From Desulfocurvus vexinensis DSM 17965 (GTDB lineage Bacteria; Desulfobacterota; Desulfovibrionia; Desulfovibrionales; Desulfovibrionaceae), in NCBI RefSeq assembly GCF_000519125.1, contig NZ_JAEX01000013.1, positions 1 to 51,974 of the forward strand: a stretch of DNA of 51,974 nt. The letters run 5' to 3'. Below the pieces are notes generated by a model. It was not told where the DNA came from and ran no database searches. It saw nothing but the letters and a program-made list of their open reading frames with translations. This document shows positions 26,890-34,998 of the stretch, piece by piece. The translations under genes and the position numbers were made by a program. Positions within the stretch are counted from its first letter, which is position 1. Each line of letters starts with the position of its first letter.

Positions 26890-27117
26890 GTTTTGCTCCT
26901 CGCACGTTAGGATTTTTCGTTGCCACGCCTGCGCAGTGCGCAGGCCATTCACCCCCGCAAACTCTCCTTCCAAGCTCTCCCCCCAAAGAAAAAGGTCTTT
27001 TTGGGAAGAGGGGAGGGGGGTCCGGGGGAGGGGAGGAACCCTTTTTCTTGAGGAGAAAAAGGGTTCCTCCCCTCCCCCGTCCACCCGCCGCCCGCGCCCG
27101 GCTTCGCCCGGCTTCGC
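26890..27117. repeat. purD-purE intergenic inverted repeat
   Basis: A perfect 25-bp stem (27024-27048 with 27054-27078) has a five-base loop. Its inner arm reads AACCCTTTTTCT and its outer arm is all G, A and G runs. Next to it, at about 26985-27022, is a related imperfect copy (AAAAAGGTCTTTTTGGG, then GAGGGGGGTCCGG). This sequence style matches the G-rich tracts at both window ends. It can act as a strong hairpin in RNA read in either direction, and its stem contains A/T runs suited to termination. Confidence 0.8.
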
Positions 27118-28392
27118 CTACCTGCGCCCCAGCCCCTTGCTGCCGATGTCGCGGCGGTAGTGGCAGGGGTCGAAGTGGATCAGTTCCACGCCCTTGTAGG
27201 CCGCGTCGCGGGCCTGGGCCAGGGTGTCGCCCAGGGCGGTGACGCCCAGCACGCGCCCGCCGGAGCACAGGGTGCGCCCGTCCTGGGCGCGGGTGCCGGC
27301 CTGGAAGACGGTGACGCCGGTTTCGGCCTCGGCGCGGTCGATGCCGGTGATCTCCATGCCCTTGGGGTAGCTTTTGGGGTAGCCCCCGGCGGCCATGACC
27401 ACGCACAGGGCGCTTTGGGGCTTCCAGCGTACGGGGGTCTGGGCCAGGGTGCCCCGGGTGCAGGCGAGCATGATCTCCAGCAGGTCGCCGTCCAGGCGCA
27501 TGAGCAGGGGCTGGCATTCGGGGTCGCCGAAGCGCACGTTGTATTCGAGCACGCGCGGCCCGGCGGGGGTGAACATGAGCCCGGCGTAGAGGATGCCCAC
27601 GAAGGGGTGGCCCGAGGCGGCCATGTAGTCGAGGATGGGCCGGATGACCAGGTCGCCCATGGCGGCGCAGTCGGCCTCGGGCAGCACGGGGGCGGGGCTG
27701 TAGGCGCCCATGCCGCCGGTGTTGGGGCCCAGGTCGCCGTCCAGGGCGGCCTTGTGGTCCTGCGAGGAGGGCATGAGGGCGAAGGAGGTGCCGTCGCAGA
27801 AGGCCAGGAAGGAGGCCTCCTCGCCCACGAGGGCGTCCTCGATGACCACGCGCTCGCCTGCGGCGCCGAAGACATCGCGGAGCATCATCTCGTCGAGGGT
27901 TTCCAGGGCCTCTTCGCGGGTTTTGCAGACCACGACGCCCTTGCCGGCGGCCAGGCCGTCGGCCTTGATGACGCAGGGCATGGGCCGTTCGAGGACGTGG
28001 GCCCGGGCCTGGAGGTGGTCGTCGAAGACCATGAAGTCGGCGGTGGGCACGCCTGCGGCGCGCATGACGGTCTTGGCGAAGGCCTTGGAGCCTTCGAGCT
28101 GGGCGGCGAAGGCGTCGGGCCCGAAGCAGGGGATGCCCTCCTGGGCCAGGGCGTCGGCCAGGCCCAGGACCAGGGGCAGTTCGGGCCCGGCGACCACGAG
28201 GTCGATCTTCTTGCGCAGGGTGAAGGCCACCAGGGCGGGCAGGTCGGCGTCGGCGATGTCCACGTTTTCGGCCACGCGGGCGGTGCCGCCGTTGCCCGGG
28301 GCGACGAACAGCCGTGTGATGTGCGGGCTCTGGGCCAGCTTCCAGGCCAGGGCGTGCTCCCGGCCTCCGGAACCAACGATGAGAATCCTCAC
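27118..28392 (-). CDS. purD: Phosphoribosylamine-glycine ligase
   Basis: A 424-residue ATP-grasp enzyme making GAR from phosphoribosylamine, glycine and ATP. It begins MRILIVGSGGREHALAWKL, has the ATP-grasp core (KADGLAAGKGVVV, with VGEEASFLAFCDG) and ends the catalytic domain with LEYNVRFGDPECQP. The start is GTG with AGGAGG seven bases upstream; the frame upstream of it has no purD similarity. It is the first gene of a leftward purD-purE pair. Confidence 0.97.
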   Translation of the reverse strand: MRILIVGSGGREHALAWKLAQSPHITRLFVAPGNGGTARVAENVDIADADLPALVAFTLRKKIDLVVAGPELPLVLGLADALAQEGIPCFGPDAFAAQLEGSKAFAKTVMRAAGVPTADFMVFDDHLQARAHVLERPMPCVIKADGLAAGKGVVVCKTREEALETLDEMMLRDVFGAAGERVVIEDALVGEEASFLAFCDGTSFALMPSSQDHKAALDGDLGPNTGGMGAYSPAPVLPEADCAAMGDLVIRPILDYMAASGHPFVGILYAGLMFTPAGPRVLEYNVRFGDPECQPLLMRLDGDLLEIMLACTRGTLAQTPVRWKPQSALCVVMAAGGYPKSYPKGMEITGIDRAEAETGVTVFQAGTRAQDGRTLCSGGRVLGVTALGDTLAQARDAAYKGVELIHFDPCHYRRDIGSKGLGRR

Positions 28393-28602
28393 GGTGTCCT
28401 CCTGAATCCGGCCCGGGGCCGGGGGTGCTGCGTCGGGTTGCGCGGTCCGGAAGCCCCGCGCGCACGGGGGGACCAATGCCGCGCAACCTATCCCATCCGC
28501 GCGCGGTTGGCAAACCCCGGGGCCCGGGGGGCCTTGCGCCCCGGCGGACAATGGCTATGGTGGGCTGGCCGCGAGCCGCAACACGAAAGCCAAGGAGAGA
28601 GC

Positions 28603-29823
28603 ATGACCGAGCCCGCCCCCGCGCTGACCCAGGCCCATCTGGCCGAGGTCCGGTTCACCGTGCGCTGGACCAGCGCCGAGGCCGCCCACGAAGAACATTT
28701 CCTGGCGCGCAAGGTGGCGCCGTGGCGCGACATCCTGCCCCCGGAGCTGGCCCAGGCCCTGCGCGGGGCGGAGCCGGGCGCGGCGTGGCGCGGGGTTTTC
28801 GCCCCGGGCAAGCTGGTGCCGGGGCTGCGCCCGCGCAAGGTCGCGGCCATTCCGCGTGACGGGTTCAAGAAATTCCGGCTGCGCGGGCACCTGGTGGAGC
28901 CGCGCGCGGGGCGGTTCTACCCGTATGCGCTGCTGGCGGCACACCCGGGCATCCGCAGCGCCGACGTGCGCCCGTCCTTCCGGGTGCTGGGGGTGGAGGG
29001 CTCGGCCATGACCGTGGACTTCAACCACCCCCTGGCCGGGGCGGAGCTGGAGGTCGCGGCGCAGGTGGAGCGGGTCTTCCTGCGCCGGGGGGCGGTGCGC
29101 GGGCGGCTGCCCGACTGGGTGGAGGACATCTGCCAGGACGGGCCGGGGATGCAGGCCCGGGCCGGGGGACTGCGCACGGATTTCGCGCCCCCTTACGCCA
29201 TGGAGCGCGTGGACGCGGGCGCCGACGCGGCCTTCTACGCCGTGGCCCGCCCGGTGGCGCACATCGACGCCACGGCGCGCGGGCATCTGGAGGGCGCCCA
29301 CGCGGGGCTGGCCGCGCCGGGCTGCCGCGTGCTGGACCTCATGGCCGGGGCCATGACCCACCTGCCGCCGGGGCTGGAGGCGCAGGTCACGGGGTTGGGC
29401 CTGGGCCGGGCGGACCTGGAGGCCAACGCGCGGCTTGCGCGGCGGGTGGAGCACGACCTGAACGCGGCCCCGCGCCTGCCTCTGGAGGCCGGGAGCTTCG
29501 ATCTGGTGCTGTGCAGCCTGAGCTTCGAGTACCTGACGGCGCCGGGGGCGGTGCTGGCCGAGGCGCTGCGCGTGCTGCGGCCCGGGGGCGCGCTGGCGGT
29601 GTCGTTTTCCAACCGCTGGTTCCCCGAGAAGGTCACGGCCCTGTGGGCCGAGCTGCACGATTTCGAGCGCATGGGCCTGGTGCTGGACCACATGCTGGCG
29701 GCGGGGTTCACGGGCTGCCGCACGGCGTCCTGGCGCAACTGGCCCCGGCCCGAGGACGACCCGCATATCGCCCAGGTGCTGGAGTCGGACCCGTTGTTCG
29801 TGGTCACGGGGGTGCGGCCCTAG
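28603..29823 (+). CDS. FKBP/SlyD-like domain fused to a methyltransferase
   Basis: A 406-residue fusion. Residues about 1-160 resemble an FKBP-type peptidyl-prolyl isomerase, with the clearest match at MTVDFNHPLAGAELEVAAQV (137-156), which follows the SlyD insert-in-flap ending. Residues about 240-406 form a class I methyltransferase, with a degenerate SAM loop VLDLMAGAMTHLP (243-255), SFDLVLCSLSFEYL and VLRPGGALAVSFSNRW. The catalytic competence of either half is uncertain. Possible roles are methylating a folding client, or a redox chaperone with a bound-SAM domain (inference). AAGGAGAGAGC precedes the ATG. It is divergent from purD. Confidence 0.8.
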   Translation: MTEPAPALTQAHLAEVRFTVRWTSAEAAHEEHFLARKVAPWRDILPPELAQALRGAEPGAAWRGVFAPGKLVPGLRPRKVAAIPRDGFKKFRLRGHLVEPRAGRFYPYALLAAHPGIRSADVRPSFRVLGVEGSAMTVDFNHPLAGAELEVAAQVERVFLRRGAVRGRLPDWVEDICQDGPGMQARAGGLRTDFAPPYAMERVDAGADAAFYAVARPVAHIDATARGHLEGAHAGLAAPGCRVLDLMAGAMTHLPPGLEAQVTGLGLGRADLEANARLARRVEHDLNAAPRLPLEAGSFDLVLCSLSFEYLTAPGAVLAEALRVLRPGGALAVSFSNRWFPEKVTALWAELHDFERMGLVLDHMLAAGFTGCRTASWRNWPRPEDDPHIAQVLESDPLFVVTGVRP

Positions 29824-30133
29824 CGGGGCGCAGGCCCTGCGGGGCAAGGGCTCGCGGGCGCTTTACAGCGGGCGCGCCGGGGGGGTAGGGTCGGCAATGC
29901 GGGAAGTCGGCCCCGGCCTGCCGCGCGCAGTGACAATTCTGGCAAGGCCCCCTGCGGCGCGGGCGGGCGGGGTTGCAATTTTGTGCAGCGCGGCCCTGCG
30001 GCGCGGCCTGGGCCCGGGGGCAACCCGGCGCCGTGGCGGGCCATCGCCCGGGTGGCATCGCATTTGAAGGAACCCCGGCGCGCCACTGCGCCAGATGACA
30101 TCTTTGTCCATCATCAGCACGGAGGAAAGGATC
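29824..30133. other. Intergenic region before glnA
   Basis: A 310-base GC-rich gap. It holds TGGCAAGGCCCCCTGC (about 29940-29955), which looks like a sigma-54 -24/-12 element but with one base too many between GG and GC. No other promoter is clear. The ribosome site GGAGGAAAGG precedes glnA. Confidence 0.4.
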
Positions 30134-31480
30134 ATGGAAGCAGCGCCCGTCTTCAACTGCAAGAACGCCGACGACGTGCTCAAGGCCGTCCGCGACTACA
30201 ACGTGAGCTTCATCCAGTTCTGGTTCATCGACATCCTGGGCACCCTGAAATCGTTCCAGATCACGCCCAACGAGCTGGAGGCCTCCTTCGAGGAGGGCAT
30301 GGGCTTCGACGGCTCCTCCATCCTCGGCTTCACGCGCATCGAGGAGTCGGACATGGTGGCCATCCCCGACCCCACGACCTTCCAGCTCGTGTCCTGGCGG
30401 CCCACGGAGCGGCCCGTGGCGCGCATGTTCTGCGACGTGAAGAACCCCGACCACACGCCCTACGAGGGCGACTCGCGCTACGTGCTCAAGCGCATGCTCG
30501 CCAAGGCCGCCGAGAAGGGCTACACCTACTATGTGGGCCCCGAGCTGGAATTCTTCGTTTTCGCCAACGCCCAGAGCCCGCAGACCCTGGACGCGGGCGG
30601 CTACTTCGACGCCCCGCCGCTGGACCTGGGCAACGACATCCGTCGCGACATCATCTTCGCCCTGGAGCGCATGGGCATCCAGGTGGAGTATTCGCACCAC
30701 GAGGTGGCGCCCTCGCAGCACGAGATCGACCTGCGCTACGCCGAAGGGCTGGCCATGGCCGACATCGCCACCACCTACAAGGTGGTGGTCAAGGAGGTCG
30801 CCCGCAAGCACGGGGCCTACGCCACCTTCATGCCCAAGCCCATCTTCGGCGAGAACGGCTCGGGCATGCACGTGCACCAGTCGCTGTTCAAGAACGGGCG
30901 CAACGCCTTCTTCGACCCCAAGGACCCGCACAGCCTTTCGGCGGAATGCAAGTCGTACATCGCCGGGCTGTTGCGCCACGCCCGCGAGTTCGTCTGCGTG
31001 ACCAACCAGTGGATCAACTCCTACAAGCGCCTGGTGCCGGGCTACGAGGCCCCGGTGTACATCGCCTGGGCCCAGCGCAACCGCTCGGCGCTCATTCGCG
31101 TGCCCATGTACAAGCCCGGCAAGGAGGCCGCCACGCGCATCGAGCTGCGCTGCCCGGACCCGGCGGCCAACCCCTACCTGTGCTTCGCCGTGATGCTCGC
31201 CGCGGGCCTCAAGGGCATCGAGGAGGGCTACGAGCTGACCCCCGCTGTGGAGAAGAACATTTTCGCCTTCACCGAGAAGGACTTCGACGCCCACGGCATC
31301 GAGGCCCTGCCCGGGTCGCTCTACGAGGCGGCCATGGCCCTCAAGGGCTCGGCGCTGATGAAGGAGTGCCTGGGCGAGCACGTCCACGCCAACCTCGTGG
31401 AGAACAAGTTGAAGGAGTGGGACGCCTACCGGACCCACGTTTCCGAATACGAGATCAAGCGCTACCTGCCCATCCTCTAG
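30134..31480 (+). CDS. glnA: Glutamine synthetase type I
   Basis: A 448-residue dodecameric ammonia-assimilating enzyme. N-terminal half: FDGSSILGF. Catalytic part: GPELEFFVF, HHEVAPSQHEIDLRY, the ATP signature KPIFGENGSGMHVHQSL, and the Arg/Glu region RNRSALIRVP with RIELRCPDP. The short length fits the GSI-alpha type. At the place of the adenylylated Tyr in GSI-beta the sequence reads KNIFAFTEKD, with Phe, so control by adenylylation is unlikely. A T-tailed terminator follows. Confidence 0.96.
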   Translation: MEAAPVFNCKNADDVLKAVRDYNVSFIQFWFIDILGTLKSFQITPNELEASFEEGMGFDGSSILGFTRIEESDMVAIPDPTTFQLVSWRPTERPVARMFCDVKNPDHTPYEGDSRYVLKRMLAKAAEKGYTYYVGPELEFFVFANAQSPQTLDAGGYFDAPPLDLGNDIRRDIIFALERMGIQVEYSHHEVAPSQHEIDLRYAEGLAMADIATTYKVVVKEVARKHGAYATFMPKPIFGENGSGMHVHQSLFKNGRNAFFDPKDPHSLSAECKSYIAGLLRHAREFVCVTNQWINSYKRLVPGYEAPVYIAWAQRNRSALIRVPMYKPGKEAATRIELRCPDPAANPYLCFAVMLAAGLKGIEEGYELTPAVEKNIFAFTEKDFDAHGIEALPGSLYEAAMALKGSALMKECLGEHVHANLVENKLKEWDAYRTHVSEYEIKRYLPIL

Positions 31481-31510
31481 CCGCCCGCGCGGCGCGAGGC
31501 TTCGCCCAGG

Positions 31511-31549
31511 GCCCCCGGCGCGGCGTTCTGCCCGCGCCGGGGGCCTTTG
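31511..31549 (+). terminator. Intrinsic terminator of glnA
   Basis: A 13-bp perfect stem, GCCCCCGGCGCGG (31511-31523) with CCGCGCCGGGGGC (31532-31544), is followed by CTTTG. It ends 25 bases before the next gene. Confidence 0.7.
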
Positions 31550-31573
31550 CCCCCTGCCCTTGGAGACCTGCCC

Positions 31574-31966
31574 TTGGACATCACCGTGACCACCCCGGCC
31601 TTGCTGTTCCCGGCCATTTCGCTGCTGCTGCTGGCCTACACCAACCGGTTTTTGGCCATCACCACGCGCATCCGCGAGCTGCACAACCGCTACTGCGCCG
31701 AGGGCGGCGACTCGCACCGCCGCCAGATCGACGCCCTGCGCACCCGGCTGTACCTCATCCGCAGCATGCAGGGCTTTGGCGTGTTCAGCCTGTTCACCTG
31801 CGTGCTGTGCATGTTCACGCTCTTCAGCGGCTGGATCACCGCCGGGCACGTGCTCTTCGGCGTGAGCATGGTCCTGCTCATGATCTCCCTGGCCCAGTCG
31901 CTGCGCGAGATCGTCATCTCGGTCAACGCCATGAACATCCTGCTGGCGGACATGGAGCGTTCGTAG
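31574..31966 (+). CDS. DUF2721-family membrane protein
   Basis: A 130-residue protein with three hydrophobic helices (about residues 7-25, 65-85 and 90-110) and the family pattern FLAITTRIRELHNRY followed by RLYLIRSMQGFGVFSLF. The function of DUF2721 proteins is not established. The start is taken as the TTG at 31574, with GGAG eight bases upstream; the earlier TTG at 31547 lies inside the glnA terminator. Confidence 0.8.
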   Translation: MDITVTTPALLFPAISLLLLAYTNRFLAITTRIRELHNRYCAEGGDSHRRQIDALRTRLYLIRSMQGFGVFSLFTCVLCMFTLFSGWITAGHVLFGVSMVLLMISLAQSLREIVISVNAMNILLADMERS

Positions 31967-32051
31967 CCCCGGGCGTCCGGCCCGGTTCTTGCTTTTCCCC
32001 GGGGGCGGGCCCTTGCCCGCGCCGGACTTTTGGCGCAGCCCCGGAGACGCA

Positions 32052-32495
32052 ATGGCCAGAGGATTTCGATTCCCGCTCGAGCGGGTGCTGGACTACCGCC
32101 GCCAGCAGGAGGAGCAGGCGCGCATGGCCGTGGCGCGGGCCCTGGCCGCGCACCGCGCCCAGCAGGCGGAGCTGGACGGGTTGCGTCAGGCCCTGGAACG
32201 GCATATGGCCTCCTTGTATGGCGGGGCCCAGATTACCGAAAACGACCTGTGGCTGTGGCGCCGCTACCGGGTGCGCCTGGAAGAGGACATCGCCCTGGCC
32301 GAACGCAGGCTCATGCAGCTTGGCCGCGAGCTGACCCAGGCCCGCCAGGACCTGGTGGCCCGCGCCAGGGAAAAGAAGCTTCTGGAACGCCTGCGCGCGG
32401 TCCAGGAGCAGGCGCACCGCACCAGCGAGAACCAGAAGGAACAGAGGGAAAGCGATGAAATGGCGACGCTTCGTTACGGGCGTGAAGCCGTGTAG
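32052..32495 (+). CDS. fliJ: Flagellar export chaperone FliJ
   Basis: A 147-residue all-helical coiled-coil protein with the FliJ signature FPLERVLDYRRQQEEQARMAVARA at its start. FliJ is the stalk of the flagellar export ATPase. Residues 10-140 are charged heptads. The ATG has CCGGAGACGCA upstream. Its end overlaps the next gene by 41 bases, so the two are coupled. No other export-apparatus gene is in the window. Confidence 0.85.
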   Translation: MARGFRFPLERVLDYRRQQEEQARMAVARALAAHRAQQAELDGLRQALERHMASLYGGAQITENDLWLWRRYRVRLEEDIALAERRLMQLGRELTQARQDLVARAREKKLLERLRAVQEQAHRTSENQKEQRESDEMATLRYGREAV

Positions 32496-33084
32496 GCTGC
32501 TCAAGCTGCTCATGGTCCTGGCGCTGGTCAAGCTGGCGCTGCTGGCCGTGGTCGGCCTGCAATTCATGGCTCCCGCCCAGGGCGGCGGCAGGGCCGTGGT
32601 GGCCATGGCCCCGGCCCAGGCCCAGGAGGCGGCACCCGCCCCGGCCCCGGAGGCGGCCCCGGCGCCCGCCGAGGCTGCCCAGCCCGAGGCCGCCCCGGCC
32701 CCCGACGCCCCCGTGCCCGACCGCCAGGGCCTGGTGCGCCGCCAGGAGGAGCTGGACCGCCGCGAGCGCGAGCTGAGGGCCCTGGAGCAGAAGATCGCCC
32801 GCGACATGGCGGCCCTGGAGGAGCGCCGGGCCCAGCTCCAGCGGATGCTCGACGACGCCGAGATGGTCAAGGACAAGAAGGACCGCCACCTGGTGGACGT
32901 GTTTTCCAACATGAAGGCCAAGCAGGCCGCCTCGGTCATGGAAACCATGGACGAGGCCCAGGCCGTCAAGATCCTGTCCGGGATGCGCGGGCGTCAGGCG
33001 GGCGAGATCCTGACCTTCGTCAACGCCGAAAAGGCCGCGCGGTTGGCCGAGCAGCTCACGCGGCTGCAGATTCCCTTCGAGTAG
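32455..33084 (+). CDS. MotE-type protein (MgtE N-domain-like, flagellar)
   Basis: A 209-residue protein. One membrane helix (about 15-38) anchors it. An Ala/Pro/Glu-rich linker follows (about 50-85), then a coiled coil (88-150), then the small helical domain related to the MgtE intracellular N-domain (FSNMKAKQAASVMETMDEAQAVKILSGMRG). This architecture, directly downstream of fliJ, matches the MotE-like periplasmic proteins of flagellar loci. The ATG overlaps fliJ and has GAGGGAA upstream. Its role in stator assembly is inferred from the family. Confidence 0.8.
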   Translation: MKWRRFVTGVKPCRLLKLLMVLALVKLALLAVVGLQFMAPAQGGGRAVVAMAPAQAQEAAPAPAPEAAPAPAEAAQPEAAPAPDAPVPDRQGLVRRQEELDRRERELRALEQKIARDMAALEERRAQLQRMLDDAEMVKDKKDRHLVDVFSNMKAKQAASVMETMDEAQAVKILSGMRGRQAGEILTFVNAEKAARLAEQLTRLQIPFE

Positions 33085-33098
33085 CCGGGAGCGGCGCG

Positions 33099-33860
33099 GT
33101 GCCACGGCTCAAGCTGACCCTGGCCTACGACGGCACGGCGTTCTGCGGCTGGCAGATCCAGCAGGGCCGCCCCGAGCGTACCGTGCAGCAGGTGCTGGAA
33201 CGGGCCCTGGAGGACATCTGCGCCGAGCCCGTGCGCGTGCACGGCGCCGGGCGCACGGATTCGGGGGTCCACGCCCTGGGGCAGGTGGCCCACTGCGACG
33301 TGCCCGCCGCGCGCGCGGGGGTGCCCTGGGCCCGGGCCCTGGGCGCCCGGCTGCCGGACGATGTGTCCGTGCTGGCCGCCGAGGTGGTGGACGACGCCTT
33401 CCACGCCCGCTTCAGCGCCCAGGCCAAGACCTACACCTACAGTTTGTGGCCCGAAGGCCGATACCATATTCCACAGAGGCGGAACTTCGCGTGGGCTACG
33501 GGGCCCCTGGACGAGGCGGCCATGGACGCCGCCGCGCGGCACATGACCGGCACCCGCGACTTCCGGTGCTTCCAGAACACGGGCACGCCCGTCAACAGCA
33601 CCGTGCGCACCGTGCTTGCCGTGGTCCGCGGGCCGGGGGTCTTTCCCGGCGAGACGGACTGGCGCTTTTGCGCCGACGGCTTCCTCAAGCAGATGGTGCG
33701 CAACATGATGGGGCTGCTGGTGGCCGTGGGCCGGGGGCGCTTCGCCCCCGGGGACGTGGAGCGCATCGTCGCCGGGCGCGAGCGCGCCGTGGCCTTTGCC
33801 ACGGCCCCGGCCCGGGGCCTGTGCCTGACCCGCGTGCACTACGACCCGCCCCTGCCCTGA
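33099..33860 (+). CDS. truA: tRNA pseudouridine(38-40) synthase
   Basis: A 253-residue TruA. The catalytic Asp54 lies in GAGRTDSGVHALGQ. Other hallmarks are RLKLTLAYDGTAFCGWQ at the start and FLKQMVRNMMGLLVAVG near the C-terminus. It modifies the anticodon stem of several tRNAs. The start is GTG, 14 bases after the MotE-like gene, so it rides on the flagellar transcript. Confidence 0.96.
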   Translation: MPRLKLTLAYDGTAFCGWQIQQGRPERTVQQVLERALEDICAEPVRVHGAGRTDSGVHALGQVAHCDVPAARAGVPWARALGARLPDDVSVLAAEVVDDAFHARFSAQAKTYTYSLWPEGRYHIPQRRNFAWATGPLDEAAMDAAARHMTGTRDFRCFQNTGTPVNSTVRTVLAVVRGPGVFPGETDWRFCADGFLKQMVRNMMGLLVAVGRGRFAPGDVERIVAGRERAVAFATAPARGLCLTRVHYDPPLP

Positions 33861-33896
33861 GCAACGCGCCCCCGGCGCAAGCACTGGCGGCGGACC

Positions 33897-34676
33897 ATGA
33901 CCGGCATCGCATTCAAGGGCCTCGCGGAAACGCCCTCGGCCACCAGCCGGGCCACGGACCTGACGGCCCTGGCCCTGGAGCCCGACGCTTTTCGCGAGCG
34001 CGTGCTCTGGCGCTACCGGGGCGCCGAGCGCCGGGCCCGGATGGACCGCCTGGGCTCCCTGGTCCAGGCCGGGCTGGACCTGCGCCTGACGGCCCTGGAG
34101 CGCGCGGCCCAGACGGTGCGCGACGGCGCGGGGGCCCCGGGCCTGGAGCGCGCCGCCGGGGTGCGCACCCTGCTGGAGGCCGCAAGCGACCTGGACTCCT
34201 TCCTGACCGACCACGCGGACCTGCTCGAACCCGGGCTGGCGGCGCGCGCCGGGGCGCCCCTGGCCGACCGCGCGGCGGAGCTGGACAGCCTGGGCATCGC
34301 CCGCCAGGGCGCAGACGGCGCCTGGACCCTGGACCGGCCGGCCTTCCTGGAGGCCCTGGCCGCCGACCCCGGGGGCGTGGACGCCGCCCTGGGCGCGGCG
34401 CCGGACGGGCTGGCCCCGGCGCTGCTCGCCCAGGCCGAAGCCATCCGCGCCCCGGGGCTGGACACGCGGCTGGCCAATGCCGCCGGGCTGGCGGACGTCG
34501 GCCCGCCCGTGGGCCGCGAGGTGGCCAACATGGAGCGCTCCACGTTGCTGGACGTGGTGGAGGCCGCGCCGCTGGTGGCGGAGCCGCGGCAAGGCGACGG
34601 CCCGCGCCGCGCCGAGGCCGCCGGGAGCCCGGCGCTCCCGGAGCTGGGCCCGGGGCTGCTGCGCGGCTCGGCCTGA
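33897..34676 (+). CDS. Unknown protein with a FliD C-terminal-like segment
   Basis: A 259-residue Ala/Gly/Leu-rich protein. Residues about 88-185 resemble the conserved C-terminal part of the flagellar cap protein FliD: a long helix and then LDSLGIARQGADGAWTLDRP, AFLEALAADPGGVDAALG, as in the LGI..DGTLSLD...AL..DP.AV pattern. The N-terminal FliD domain is absent. With fliJ and the MotE-like gene upstream, a flagellar role is plausible. There is no signal peptide. It is unusually rich in Ala and Arg near its ends; I do not recognise the rest. Confidence 0.65.
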   Translation: MTGIAFKGLAETPSATSRATDLTALALEPDAFRERVLWRYRGAERRARMDRLGSLVQAGLDLRLTALERAAQTVRDGAGAPGLERAAGVRTLLEAASDLDSFLTDHADLLEPGLAARAGAPLADRAAELDSLGIARQGADGAWTLDRPAFLEALAADPGGVDAALGAAPDGLAPALLAQAEAIRAPGLDTRLANAAGLADVGPPVGREVANMERSTLLDVVEAAPLVAEPRQGDGPRRAEAAGSPALPELGPGLLRGSA

Positions 34677-34810
34677 AGGCGGGGCGGCAAAGCTGGCCAA
34701 GATTGACAACGTTTCCCGGAGCTTCGGCCAGTTTTCACAAAGTGCTTGCGCCCGGCGCGGCTTTCGGATACACGTGCTGTTCACGCGGGAGCCCCGGCCC
34801 CCGCACCTGA

Positions 34811-34920
34811 CATATCATGCAGAGAGGCGCGAGGGATCTGGCCCGTTGACCGCCCGGCAACCTGCTCCGTCACCGGAGAGCAAGGTGCTAACGCCAGACC
34901 CGCAAGGGACCATGAGAGTG
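34811..34920 (+). ncRNA. SAM-I (S-box) riboswitch
   Basis: The aptamer core is nearly consensus: AGAGAGGCGCGAGGGATCTG (34821-34840), GGCCCGTTGA, CCCGGCAACC and AAGGTGCTAACGCCA. P1 pairs TCATG (34815-34819) with CATGA (34911-34915). A terminator hairpin follows within 20 bases. Bound SAM should favour the terminator and switch off panC and metK. It lies 134 bases after the FliD-like gene. A TTGACA at 34703-34708 may belong to its promoter, but I see no good -10. Confidence 0.93.
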
Positions 34921-34935
34921 ACGCGTAACGCATCA

Positions 34936-34966
34936 GCCCCTCCCCCTTGCGCGGAGGGGCTTTTTT
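34936..34966 (+). terminator. Riboswitch expression-platform terminator
   Basis: An 8-bp stem, GCCCCTCC (34936-34943) with GGAGGGGC (34953-34960), is followed by TTTTTT. It sits between the SAM aptamer and panC and is the expected OFF-state structure. Confidence 0.9.
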
Positions 34967-34998
34967 GTGGGCCACGGCCCGGGAGGATTCACGGCGTC

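Noticed and set aside
29940-29955. Sigma-54-like element TGGCAAGGCCCCCTGC before glnA
   Set aside because: GG and GC are 11 bases apart instead of the strict 10, so it was not listed as a promoter.
34703-34731. TTGACA upstream of the SAM riboswitch as a full promoter
   Set aside because: No acceptable -10 at 16-18 bases; only the -35-like hexamer is noted.
33446-34810. 454-codon plus-strand frame across truA and the FliD-like gene
   Set aside because: Arg/Pro/Gly-rich shadow in another frame of two supported genes.
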